From a virus: a stretch of 41,458 nt of DNA. Location: the IMG/VR virus record IMGVR_UViG_3300008110_000127, positions 1 through 41,458 of that record; one strand, given 5' to 3'. The notes beneath the pieces were generated by a model, which worked only from the letters and a program-made list of their open reading frames with translations, was not told where the DNA came from and ran no database searches. Positions 1 to 7,597 of this stretch are shown here, piece after piece (position 1 is the stretch's first letter; each line of letters starts with the position of its first letter). The translations under genes and the position numbers were made by a program.

Positions 1-593
1 CGTCCACAAGGTTTGTATCCTACTATTTCTCCATCTTTGCGAATAGGAGAATTGCAATCTACCCAACCACCTGTTTTACCTGGAGCACCTTGGCGTTTAA
101 ACCATGTGCGTAATGTTTCTTTTTCCTCTTTAATGTCTTTCCAAATATCACCTTTGCGGCATCGCACTACGGCTCCAGATTTGTAAGCGGAGGGCTTATC
201 AAATTTGCGATCTGCTATGCGCAAGCATCTATCTCTTTTGGTTTTTTTTTCCAAAAGCATTTCTTTAACTAACGACTTTAATCGAGTTTCTAGTAGATTT
301 ACTTGGCCTGTTTTAAAGTAATTTACAGCAGGTATTTTGCGTATTTTTTCGATTAAACTATTAATTTGAGTATCTTTATCAAATTCGGTGAATGGAAAAG
401 TATCAAATTTTACACTTAATATACCAACGTGGTTTGGATTACTTGCTGCACTTTCTTCCTCGTTTTTAGGGGTAAATGTTACAATCGTTATTCCCTCAAT
501 TGAGCGAATATCTGAGATAAGATCTGCTTGGGGAGTGATTGTGGTATCTAAACCTGCTTCTCCGCTTATTTGATATGTTCTATTGTATGACAT
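1..593 (-). CDS. Conserved phage protein with Cys-Gly-Arg tail (3' end outside window)
   Basis: The reading frame is open from the ATG at 593 to the window edge (197 codons), so the C-terminus is missing. The start follows an AGAGGAA purine stretch. The first ~90 residues (MSYNRTYQISGEAGLDTT...) look like a small alpha/beta ferredoxin-like or ACT-like domain, with the phrases DIRSIEGITIVTF and IEKIRKIPAVNYFK. The second half is basic and has WFKRQGAPGKTGGWVDCNSP followed by KPCG at the edge. This W/GGWVDC/CG(R) signature is familiar from uncharacterised proteins of marine T4-like phages and large algal viruses. The cysteines may bind metal. Its place at the end of the head-gene run suggests a virion or head-assembly role, but function is unknown. 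Confidence 0.75.
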   Translation of the reverse strand, partial: MSYNRTYQISGEAGLDTTITPQADLISDIRSIEGITIVTFTPKNEEESAASNPNHVGILSVKFDTFPFTEFDKDTQINSLIEKIRKIPAVNYFKTGQVNLLETRLKSLVKEMLLEKKTKRDRCLRIADRKFDKPSAYKSGAVVRCRKGDIWKDIKEEKETLRTWFKRQGAPGKTGGWVDCNSPIRKDGEIVGYKPCG

Positions 594-608
594 TTCCTCT
601 TAATTGTG

Positions 609-1283
609 TTATTTGTTTTCTAGATAAGAAAGAGCAGCTAAGCCAAATTCATTAAATGTATCTTTAATTATAGATTTCTTACTTGATTCACCTTCGGGTA
701 CTGAAGCTTTGAATTCTTTTACTTTTTGATAATTATCCAATCTAATAGAAGGTATATAAGTAAGAAATAATTGTTCTGTTTCACTTTTAATATCCACATT
801 AGCTATTTCTATTCCTTCTAAGGAATACTCGGTGTAGAAGTAAAGTGGTATTTCTGTTCTTAAAGGTGGGGGTCCCCATCCTATAAAACTTTGTTGACCC
901 TTAAGTTCATCTTCTTCAGTTTCATAACCAAATTGTACTTTCCCTTCCATAAAATCTATATCTAGAAAAGCACTATCACTACCACCGGAAATCTTTTTTT
1001 TAGGGGTAAATTTTACAACATTATTATACTCTTCAAGTGCTGTTCCTTTATACAATTCCATAAATTGGTTAAATATATTAACACCAATTTCCTTAAATTT
1101 CCAATTACTAGGTTTAGCTTTAAAGTGTATATATTCAGAAATGTTTATTTTGCTAGCATCTATCATTTCAATTGGAAAAAATCCAAACCCCTTGCTTTTA
1201 AAAACAACATCTTTAGAAAAATCTATAGAGTTTCCTTGCTCGCTATTGTATACTTCTTTTAATATATCTACTAATTTAATCAT
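609..1283 (-). CDS. Hypothetical head-region protein with capsid-targeting-like N-terminus
   Basis: A 224-residue protein of unknown function. It begins MIKLVDILKEVYNSEQ, a short amphipathic helix ending in L-K-E. That resembles the T4 capsid targeting sequence (MKTYQEFIAEA), which is cut by the prohead protease after (L/I)-x-E. The body is mixed alpha/beta with no motif I can name; a run of prolines and an aromatic stretch (GWGPPPLRTEIPLYFY) sits near residue 135. It lies 2 nt from its upstream neighbour and 15 nt from the next gene, so it is part of the head operon. Packaging into the head is inferred from the N-terminus alone. Confidence 0.7.
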   Translation of the reverse strand: MIKLVDILKEVYNSEQGNSIDFSKDVVFKSKGFGFFPIEMIDASKINISEYIHFKAKPSNWKFKEIGVNIFNQFMELYKGTALEEYNNVVKFTPKKKISGGSDSAFLDIDFMEGKVQFGYETEEDELKGQQSFIGWGPPPLRTEIPLYFYTEYSLEGIEIANVDIKSETEQLFLTYIPSIRLDNYQKVKEFKASVPEGESSKKSIIKDTFNEFGLAALSYLENK

Positions 1284-1284
1284 T

Positions 1285-1908
1285 TTACCAGAAAGTATTC
1301 ATGTTTGCACCTAATCCTAAAGCTTGAGCATATCTTGGTAAATTACAGCTCCAATATCCTGCTTTTGTTCTATCTTTTTTGCTTGAACATCTATGACGGT
1401 CAGCAAATGCTTTTCGTATTTTTGAGTTCTTAAACTTTACTCTTAAATTTTGACCACCACCTGCGGCACCAAAAGATACTTTCTTCACGCGCTTGGTTTT
1501 GGGATCTTTTACGTAGACATAGAATTTTTTACTTCCACCACGCTTTGGCTTGTTCAGTTGAACGTCTTTACCCTTAAATTCTGCTTCAGTTACTTCATCT
1601 TCTTCTAGCATAGGTAGATCTAAAGGTACACTTTCTCCTTCATATAGGCCAAATTCTCCTAAATGAGTTTTGATTAAGTGTTCATCATCTTCACATAAAT
1701 CAATGATGCCGCGAGAGTACATCTTGCGGGCTTCTTTAATTAGCGATAAATGTTTTTCTGAACCTATACGATATACGGTTTCAAATAGAGGGATTTGTTT
1801 GTCTATATGGTATTGTAGACCTTCGGATAGTAAAGATTTTACTTTACCTTCAGTAAGTAAAGGTCCTGTTATTTTAGTTTCGCAAGTATTACATCCGCAG
1901 CTACACAT
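1285..1908 (-). CDS. Conserved basic protein with RHRC...YWSC C-terminus (virion-associated?)
   Basis: 207 residues. The N-terminus has MCSCGCNTCETK, five cysteines in twelve residues, followed by an acidic middle (LEEDEVTEAEF). The C-terminal ~80 residues form a basic module: KKFYVYVKDPKTKRVKKVSFG, then FADRHRCSSKKDRTKAGYWS and a Cys. This C-terminal module (KKF.VYVKDP...KKVSFG...RH.C...K..YWSC) recurs as a stand-alone or appended domain in many marine T4-like phages and remains uncharacterised. The spaced cysteines suggest a metal site. It lies in the head-gene run, 4 nt after the upstream gene. Confidence 0.75.
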   Translation of the reverse strand: MCSCGCNTCETKITGPLLTEGKVKSLLSEGLQYHIDKQIPLFETVYRIGSEKHLSLIKEARKMYSRGIIDLCEDDEHLIKTHLGEFGLYEGESVPLDLPMLEEDEVTEAEFKGKDVQLNKPKRGGSKKFYVYVKDPKTKRVKKVSFGAAGGGQNLRVKFKNSKIRKAFADRHRCSSKKDRTKAGYWSCNLPRYAQALGLGANMNTFW

Positions 1909-1912
1909 ATTT

Positions 1913-3082
1913 TTATATTACGTCTTTAACTGATAATTCTAATCCACTAGCTTTAGGGCCAATTTTAGCCATATTAGCGGGGTATATTCTATAATCTAAA
2001 CCAATTGGTTTATTTTGGTGTTGAGCAATTGTAAATACCGGAGCTATACCTGCATCTACTACATCTTCTAAAGTTTTGTAGATATGGGAAGCTTGAACTG
2101 TAATCGTATCTCCGTTTAAAGAAAAGTCACTTTCTTTCCATGTTCTACCTACTATAATTACTTTTGGCTCTTCAGGTCCAAATATAAAAGTATTAGCTTG
2201 TTCATCACCTTCAATAAAATCAGGTATTACTATTTTACCTAATCTTTCTCCAGTTTCAGAACCATACATTAAATATCTACCTGGTACCTCAGGATTTGGT
2301 CTTAGCTCTAATCCTGGTATTTCTCCAGCTATTGCTTTGGTTTGAAATGTTTTGATAAAGTCGGGAAAATTAGATGCAACCGAAGCCCATCTAAACCCAC
2401 CATCTTGTTTTAAAGAAATATTAGCTACTACTTTCCCAGTATCTGAACCGGGTTGACCTGATAGAAATTGAGCATCAGATTTATCACCTTTACTAGCACC
2501 TGCTTTAGATGAATCTCTTACATGAGTTACATTATTAGATACTTCAGTATATTCTGGAGAGGTGATTTTGATTGTAGCTGTTCCTCCTGCTTCTTCAATT
2601 AATTTGTTTAAAGTATCAATAAATATAGCTTCATTACTTTTGCCAGCCCCACCAGGTTCACTTCGGCTTACAAGTATATTTACTTGACCAAATTCTTTAG
2701 TATCAAATTGGTACATATTAAAAGTACCACTTGGGTTTGAACCTTGTCTTGGAGGGAATACTTTTATATCTATATCTTCACCAAATGTATCTTTAAATGC
2801 TTGTACAAAAACACTTTCGGGTTGTTTGCCAATAGAGCCAATTCGGTTTGGTTTACTTTTCATAGCAAACAAATTGTACTTGTCTCCTACTTGATCTACA
2901 ATTTTTTGTACGGCTTTTGTAGTTTGGGATTTGTTGGGTACTTCCTCGTTTAGTGGAATTTCAACACCTAATTTCTCAAACAACGATTCTAATAACAAAA
3001 CATCCTGACTATTGTTCATGTCAGGATATCCTTTGTTAAATTTGTATGCAAATTTCTTAAAAAATTTATCAAATATATCCAT
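1913..3082 (-). CDS. Large hypothetical head-region protein, possible PD-(D/E)XK-type domain
   Basis: 389 residues. An N-terminal segment (MDIFDKFFKKFAYKF, then DVLLLESLFEKLG) contains L-L-E, a possible prohead-protease site. Residues ~125-160 carry FNMYQFDTKEFGQVNILVSR. Residues ~195-235 carry KGDKSDAQFL and VVANISLKQDGGFRWAS. A D followed some 20 residues later by xSLKQ resembles the core of PD-(D/E)XK nucleases, and similar phrases occur in uncharacterised T4-like phage proteins. I cannot show the full active site, so a nuclease role is only a suggestion. It overlaps the upstream gene by one base (TAATG), indicating translational coupling. Confidence 0.7.
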   Translation of the reverse strand: MDIFDKFFKKFAYKFNKGYPDMNNSQDVLLLESLFEKLGVEIPLNEEVPNKSQTTKAVQKIVDQVGDKYNLFAMKSKPNRIGSIGKQPESVFVQAFKDTFGEDIDIKVFPPRQGSNPSGTFNMYQFDTKEFGQVNILVSRSEPGGAGKSNEAIFIDTLNKLIEEAGGTATIKITSPEYTEVSNNVTHVRDSSKAGASKGDKSDAQFLSGQPGSDTGKVVANISLKQDGGFRWASVASNFPDFIKTFQTKAIAGEIPGLELRPNPEVPGRYLMYGSETGERLGKIVIPDFIEGDEQANTFIFGPEEPKVIIVGRTWKESDFSLNGDTITVQASHIYKTLEDVVDAGIAPVFTIAQHQNKPIGLDYRIYPANMAKIGPKASGLELSVKDVI

Positions 3083-3537
3083 TATACTCCAGCTGGGGTT
3101 TCTTCGGGTGTTGTTTCTTCTGCAGGTGGTATTTCTTCTGCTCCTTCCACATCTGCTCCTGCTCCGGTTTCGGTTTTACCTCCGTAAGTTAGGATACGAG
3201 ACACAGCTTTGGCAGCCATTTCTTCTTCATCTAGATTTAGCAGGTAATATTTTTTACCTTCTACTTGAGCTATCCAACTTCTTGGATCATAGAATAGTAC
3301 AAAATTTTCACCATTTAAAAGATTTACTCGAAATGTTGAAGGACGAGGTGCTACCCAATCTACAGATTCTAGAAATTTATCAAAATCCGTGGTCATCAAA
3401 TTTACAATAACAGCTTTAAGTTCAGGAAATTTAACCAATTCATCGTATGCTAAAGCAGCATCATCAGTTTTGGCTTTGTCCTGGTATACTTGTTTTACAA
3501 GCAATTTTATTCTCTCTCGTAATTCTGATGCTGTCAT
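3082..3537 (-). CDS. Hypothetical head-region protein, acidic C-terminus
   Basis: 151 residues. The N-terminus MTASELRERIKLLVKQVYQD is an amphipathic helix containing L-R-E, again like a capsid targeting sequence. The central part (WVAPRPSTFRVNLLNGENF, then KKYYLLNLDEEEMAAKAVS) is predicted alpha/beta with no recognised family. The last ~30 residues are low-complexity, rich in E, P, T and A, and probably disordered. One-base stop/start overlaps with both neighbours show that this is the middle of a tightly coupled trio. Function unknown. Confidence 0.7.
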   Translation of the reverse strand: MTASELRERIKLLVKQVYQDKAKTDDAALAYDELVKFPELKAVIVNLMTTDFDKFLESVDWVAPRPSTFRVNLLNGENFVLFYDPRSWIAQVEGKKYYLLNLDEEEMAAKAVSRILTYGGKTETGAGADVEGAEEIPPAEETTPEETPAGV

Positions 3538-4748
3538 TATTTAGATAATTTAGCAGCTATTGCCATTTCACGTTTTTTTTCTTTAGATTTGCCTTTGAAT
3601 TGTGGAGCATCACTTTTAGCAAAGTCTTTAATGTATTTGCCCATTGGAGTTTTTGCGGTAAGTTTTTCTTTGACCAGCTCCGCTAATTTAGATTTAATGC
3701 CAAGTTGGCGGTCAATTTCAATGTCACCACCAAAAGAACCTAGTGGTTGTAAAAATACTCTATTTCCGCTTATGCGAACTACTTTCTTTTCAACTCCTTT
3801 ATGGTTGATAATATCTCCAATGTTTAGTAGAGCTTTTTCCTCCATTACGGCATCAATTTGAGCTACTTGCTCTTCACCTTGTAAATAGTGGTGAGCGGAT
3901 GCAATCATATCTTTAGCTTTAGTTACTTTGGATTGCCACCAATGTGGGAAATCTACTTCACCAGGCATATCATCATACTTATCCATCATTTGGTATAGTT
4001 CCATACCATACTTTACTATTCGGTATAAGTCAGATTTTAGCATGTTTGGTTCATCGTCTTGATGTCCTACATCTAGATCTTCTTCTAAACCACGTTCTCT
4101 GCGATATTTTTTTATATCATCCTGGATTTCATCATCCATCATTTGCTTAAGGAATGCAGCTTTAGGATCAGCAGGTAGTTTATCTATTTTGCCTTGCTTA
4201 AGTTGTTGCATCCAATATATCTTGGCTTTATCATCTATATTCTCACCCAATTGTTCTTCGGCTGGAATTAATGCATCATAATCTTCCATGGATAAGATAC
4301 CTCTTTGTTTGCTTAAAGCAATAGTTTTAGTAGCAATATCATGTAAAACCATATCATCAGCTGCTTCTTCTTTGGCATATTCTAGCATGCGGATAAATAA
4401 AGGAACATCTAATGTTACAATATCGATTACATCTGGTTGTTCTTCTTCTTTAACCATAGCTTTTTCTATGGCTGCTCCTCTTTTCTCTTCGTAATCAGAT
4501 AATTTACCATCTTTGTTAAGATCGGCTTTATCTGGGTTTTTGAGAGCAGCTTCTATCATGCCTTTGAGATTTTCTAGATTCATGGCTTCTTGTTTATTTT
4601 TTGCTTGTTTTGTTGCTATTCCGTACATAACTTTTTCTGCGTCCTTACCATATTTTTTAACCAGTGAGCGTTTGTTTTTGACTAGACCCTTAAGAGCAAT
4701 ATCTCTTTGGCTTAGTTCATTTTTGGTAAGTTTACGCTCGTTAAGCAT
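3537..4748 (-). CDS. Head-region protein with EF-hand-like Ca-binding loop
   Basis: 403 residues, highly charged and helical. Residues 76-87 read DLNKDGKLSDYE, a canonical 12-residue EF-hand/dockerin-type calcium loop (D1, N3, D5, G6, L8, S9, E12). Upstream, KKYGKDAEKVMYGIATKQAK is a short module seen in many marine T4-like phage virion proteins. The C-terminus GKYIKDFAKSDAPQFKGKSK followed by EKKREMAIAAKL is another such shared tail. The combination suggests a structural or packaged head protein. Whether Ca is bound cannot be seen. Neighbours overlap or abut (1 nt overlap downstream, 1 nt gap upstream). Confidence 0.75.
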   Translation of the reverse strand: MLNERKLTKNELSQRDIALKGLVKNKRSLVKKYGKDAEKVMYGIATKQAKNKQEAMNLENLKGMIEAALKNPDKADLNKDGKLSDYEEKRGAAIEKAMVKEEEQPDVIDIVTLDVPLFIRMLEYAKEEAADDMVLHDIATKTIALSKQRGILSMEDYDALIPAEEQLGENIDDKAKIYWMQQLKQGKIDKLPADPKAAFLKQMMDDEIQDDIKKYRRERGLEEDLDVGHQDDEPNMLKSDLYRIVKYGMELYQMMDKYDDMPGEVDFPHWWQSKVTKAKDMIASAHHYLQGEEQVAQIDAVMEEKALLNIGDIINHKGVEKKVVRISGNRVFLQPLGSFGGDIEIDRQLGIKSKLAELVKEKLTAKTPMGKYIKDFAKSDAPQFKGKSKEKKREMAIAAKLSK

Positions 4749-4749
4749 A

Positions 4750-5313
4750 TTATCTTTCTACTACGTGTGTTCTAGTAAAGAAAGTAATAGAGTTACCGAT
4801 TTGGTCAGCTAATTTTTGGTCGCCAATAGCTGCTGCACTATCGTAAGCTATTTTTAAGCTATTTTGGATTTCTTGTTCTTCAGCTGATAAGCCTTGGGCA
4901 GGAGCAGCTTCAACGTCAACGTTTACTTCAGCATCCATTTCTTCTTCTGCGGGTGCTTCTTCTTCGTCTTCTTTAGCTTCATCGATCGGCATATCTTCCA
5001 TACCTCCTATATCTTCTACATCTTCAAATTCTTCATTATCAAGCATATCAAAGATATCTTGCATAGTTAAATCATCTTCTTCAGATCCAGGGAAAATGCC
5101 GTATTCTACTTCGCGTCCCATTTTCTCGTAATCCTCGTCTTCGTTTAAAGTAGAAAGGATTTCTTCACGAATTTTGGCTTTAAGCTCAGATTTTTTCATC
5201 TTAGCAGACTTAGGAGCCTCTTGTGCTTCAGTAATTAGTTTTGTGGATTGAGTTTTTTCACCCTTAAATAATGGGTTATTTTTTAAATACTCAATATAGT
5301 TAAAATCGCTCAT
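4750..5313 (-). CDS. Acidic head-core or scaffold-like protein
   Basis: 187 residues. The N-terminus (MSDFNYIEYLKNNPLFKGEK...TKLITEAQ) ends in I-T-E-A, a good match to the T4 prohead-protease rule (I/L-x-E, then a small residue). A lysine-rich helix (AKMKKSELKAKIREEIL) follows. Residues ~60-135 are strongly acidic (EEDDL, EEFEDVED, EDEEEAPAEEEMDAEV), as in internal scaffold/core proteins of T4-type heads. The C-terminal 45 residues (LKIAYDSAAAIGDQKLADQI, then GNSITFFTRTHV) are compact and conserved-looking. First gene after the late promoter at 5328-5337. A scaffold role is inferred from composition and position. Confidence 0.7.
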   Translation of the reverse strand: MSDFNYIEYLKNNPLFKGEKTQSTKLITEAQEAPKSAKMKKSELKAKIREEILSTLNEDEDYEKMGREVEYGIFPGSEEDDLTMQDIFDMLDNEEFEDVEDIGGMEDMPIDEAKEDEEEAPAEEEMDAEVNVDVEAAPAQGLSAEEQEIQNSLKIAYDSAAAIGDQKLADQIGNSITFFTRTHVVER

Positions 5314-5327
5314 GGTTAATTTTTTGT

Positions 5328-5337
5328 TTATAAATAT
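5328..5337 (-). promoter_or_regulatory. Late promoter box ATATTTATAA
   Basis: On the minus strand this reads ATATTTATAA then ACAAAAAATTAACC before the ATG at 5313. It is one of eight perfect copies found close to starts of structural genes, and is proposed as the -10 region read by the gp55-like sigma factor encoded at 28403-29104. Confidence 0.6.
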
Positions 5338-5343
5338 TAAAAA

Positions 5344-5475
5344 TTAGTCTTTGGATCCTTTAGGTTGTGGGGTTACTTCTTTATCTTTAGTAAGTTCTTT
5401 TACTTGTTGTTCACTTAAGTAATGTTTTAAGTAACGCTCTAAATTCCATTTATGGATGTCAAAATTATCTTTCAT
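5344..5475 (-). CDS. Small hypothetical protein (43 aa)
   Basis: A short gene read directly from the sequence: ATG at 5475, TAA at 5344. The product (MKDNFDIHKWNLERYLKHYL..., ending in TPQPKGSKD) has an amphipathic helical N-terminus and a hydrophilic tail. It is credible because its leader (ATATTTATAACATATAC, then TAATATTATGAAA) is almost identical to that of the gene starting at 25268, including the late box. It sits between two head-region genes. The N-terminus could be another head-targeting helix; function unknown. Confidence 0.65.
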   Translation of the reverse strand: MKDNFDIHKWNLERYLKHYLSEQQVKELTKDKEVTPQPKGSKD

Positions 5476-5491
5476 AATATTAGTGTATATG

Positions 5492-5501
5492 TTATAAATA
5501 T
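5492..5501 (-). promoter_or_regulatory. Late promoter box ATATTTATAA
   Basis: Minus-strand ATATTTATAACATATAC, 16 nt before the ATG at 5475. The whole stretch down to the start codon is near-identical to the leader at 25269-25292, showing that the promoter and start region is duplicated as a unit. Confidence 0.65.
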
Positions 5502-5507
5502 GCAGAA

Positions 5508-6083
5508 TTATCTTTTAAGCGATTCTAAATATTTAACCACTTCTTCTACGCTGTTATTTACTAGTTCTACATTTATCTTACCTCTCCACTTTTCAACATC
5601 TCCATCTTCGGAAACAAAAGAATTGTTGCTTTCACTTAATTTTTCTTCAATCCACAGTTTATATTCGATAATTTTATTCTCTATTTCGTTGTTGTGGATA
5701 TTGTTTTCGTATTCTTCCCACTTGCCTTCTTTTCTCAGATTCGCTTCCATATCAATAACACAATTAAAGCACATTTTATGTATATTATAAAATGGTTTAT
5801 CGTTACGATTTTTCATTACTTTATTGCAGCACGGGCACAATAAAGGCATAACGTGATATTTTTTGGCTTTATCAAATTTGGTTAGGTTTTGTCTGATGCC
5901 ATCTTTAATAGTCCATGTTCTGCCTTCTGCTTCCCATATATCTCCTTCGTAGTGAAATTCTTCTTTTTGGGAAAAACCAACGCTTGAGCGGGTTTTTTCT
6001 CCATATTTACCTTGTACAAGATTGCGAAGACGTTGTACGTCTTTTTCCTTGAAGTCTTTCTTTAAAACTGATTCTTTACTCAT
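5508..6083 (-). CDS. Conserved phage zinc-finger-like protein
   Basis: 191 residues. I recognise the pattern from uncharacterised proteins widespread in marine T4-like phages: QGKYGEKTRSSVGFSQKEEF near residue 24, RTWTIKDGIRQNLTK at ~55, a CPCC (83-86) and CFNC (105-108) pair that should hold one zinc ion, RNDKPFY between them, GKWEEYENNIHN (~120) and SFVSEDGDVEKW (~155). It is of normal length for this group. Its start overlaps the end of the upstream enzyme fusion by 4 nt. Role unknown; a DNA- or protein-binding part in head assembly is possible. Confidence 0.8.
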   Translation of the reverse strand: MSKESVLKKDFKEKDVQRLRNLVQGKYGEKTRSSVGFSQKEEFHYEGDIWEAEGRTWTIKDGIRQNLTKFDKAKKYHVMPLLCPCCNKVMKNRNDKPFYNIHKMCFNCVIDMEANLRKEGKWEEYENNIHNNEIENKIIEYKLWIEEKLSESNNSFVSEDGDVEKWRGKINVELVNNSVEEVVKYLESLKR

Positions 6084-7597
6084 AGTCCTAGTTGTTGTAA
6101 CTGTTTGATTGTATTAGCAGTATTAGTGTGGAGTATACCTATACCACCTGCTGCTTCCCATTGGTCTATATTTTTTTGTCTATCATCTATTAGAATAGAG
6201 GTTGGAGAAGCATATTCCTGTTTTTGAGAGGCATATTTTAAAATAAGCTTTACACCAGGTAGTTCTCGTTTTACCCAAACTCTTTTACCTAATTTGGAAG
6301 ATTCTTCACGTGATGGGGCAGACAATAGTATTGGATTATATTTTTTGATATAGTCCCATAGTTGTTTTCCGTCTGGCATCCATTGTAGCGTAATCCAAAA
6401 TTTGGCTCCTGCTTTAGTGAGTGGTTCCCAAAATGCTTCTACTCCATTAGCATCTGCTTGTTGGCTAGTCATACCTGTTAATTCTTGATATCCACGATCA
6501 AAATCAACTAATACACTATCCATATCACAGTATATTGTGTATTCTGTTTCTTCTTCTCTTAAACGAGCTAATTCCATAGCATATGCGTTTAAGCCGAATG
6601 GATCTTTAGATTTCTTTTCTTGTAAACTATCGGTCCAATTTCTAAATGTCATTGTTCCGTTTAGATTAGCTTCTTGTTCTATTTTATCTAGATGGTCATC
6701 TTCTAATGTATTAGTTGTAGCCACATTGCCTAATCTACCTTCTAAATTTTGAATATGGTGGATCATTTCATGAGAAAATGATCGTACTATATCTTTGGGA
6801 TGACGACCTTCTGTATACAACACAATTTCCATAGCTTCTGGATTATAGTAAGCTGTTTTGCCTAGAAATTGTTTTGCATTTTCTTCATCTCCATGCTTGA
6901 ATATTACTTTAGGTAAAGGAACAATGTTCATCCCTTTATCTAGCATGTGTTTGGTTAATGCCTTAATTTTTTGCTTATAGTCAATGTGGTTAGAATATGA
7001 AGCATTTTCGTTTAATATTTCTTGTATTTTACCAGATACTATTTGATACACTTCTTGTTTTTCTTCAGGTGTTAGAACACTAGGTAGGAATGGTTCAAAT
7101 TTTTCAAGTGATACTTTAGAAGCATTTCTAGCAGCTGTACCTGATACTCCACCTTTGGTTATAATAGTTCTAGCCTCAATGTTAGGGTAGTTGGTTATAG
7201 ATTTGGTACGTGAGCTGATGTCTGTAAAATCTTGTTCATTGTCTTCTCTAGCACCTAAAATCCATAATATTTCTCTTGTAGGATGATCTTTTGCAAAATC
7301 ATATACTGCTTTGATTGGTGGTAAAGAACTAGGTTCTATTTTAACCTTAAATGGTAAGTATTTATTGTATATTTCCCAAATTAGTAAAGATTCATCTTGC
7401 GATACACCATCACGTTCTTTAGAACCTACAAAAATTATAAATTCTTCTATTTCTGGGTTTTGTCTAAGTGCTTCTTTAACTACCTCAAAGTGACCTGCTG
7501 TGGGGGGTTTAAAACCACCTGCATATAGTGCGGTGGTTTGTTTTTTTTCCTCTTCGGGTAAGAAGTTTTTAACTATTTCCTTTACTAGTGAATTCAT
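6080..7597 (-). CDS. Three-domain fusion: nucleotidylyltransferase, HExxH metalloprotease, HAD phosphatase
   Basis: 505 residues with three separate enzyme signatures. Residues 25-170 are a Rossmann nucleotidylyltransferase: GGFKPPTAGH (27-36) is the phosphate-binding/catalytic motif and GVSGTAARNA (150-159) the ISGTxxR-like second motif, as in NMN adenylyltransferase or cytidylyltransferase relatives. Residues ~200-325 carry SHEMIHHIQN, an HExxH zinc site (H276, E277, H280), with KIEQEAN (306-312) as a candidate third ligand. Residues 353-505 are HAD or 5'-nucleotidase-like: CDMDSVLVDFD (357-367, DxD nucleophile), LLSAPSR and ILIDDR (468-473). The start MNSLVKEIVKNFLPEEE could be a head-targeting helix, and LRE (346-348) lies just before the third domain. 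It abuts the kinase gene upstream (1-nt overlap). Substrates are not known. Confidence 0.8.
   Translation of the reverse strand: MNSLVKEIVKNFLPEEEKKQTTALYAGGFKPPTAGHFEVVKEALRQNPEIEEFIIFVGSKERDGVSQDESLLIWEIYNKYLPFKVKIEPSSLPPIKAVYDFAKDHPTREILWILGAREDNEQDFTDISSRTKSITNYPNIEARTIITKGGVSGTAARNASKVSLEKFEPFLPSVLTPEEKQEVYQIVSGKIQEILNENASYSNHIDYKQKIKALTKHMLDKGMNIVPLPKVIFKHGDEENAKQFLGKTAYYNPEAMEIVLYTEGRHPKDIVRSFSHEMIHHIQNLEGRLGNVATTNTLEDDHLDKIEQEANLNGTMTFRNWTDSLQEKKSKDPFGLNAYAMELARLREEETEYTIYCDMDSVLVDFDRGYQELTGMTSQQADANGVEAFWEPLTKAGAKFWITLQWMPDGKQLWDYIKKYNPILLSAPSREESSKLGKRVWVKRELPGVKLILKYASQKQEYASPTSILIDDRQKNIDQWEAAGGIGILHTNTANTIKQLQQLGL

Noticed and set aside
388-573. Plus-strand frame opposite the first gene, and many similar antisense frames across the window
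   Set aside because: They are shadows of well-supported minus-strand genes, without start signals or recognisable products.
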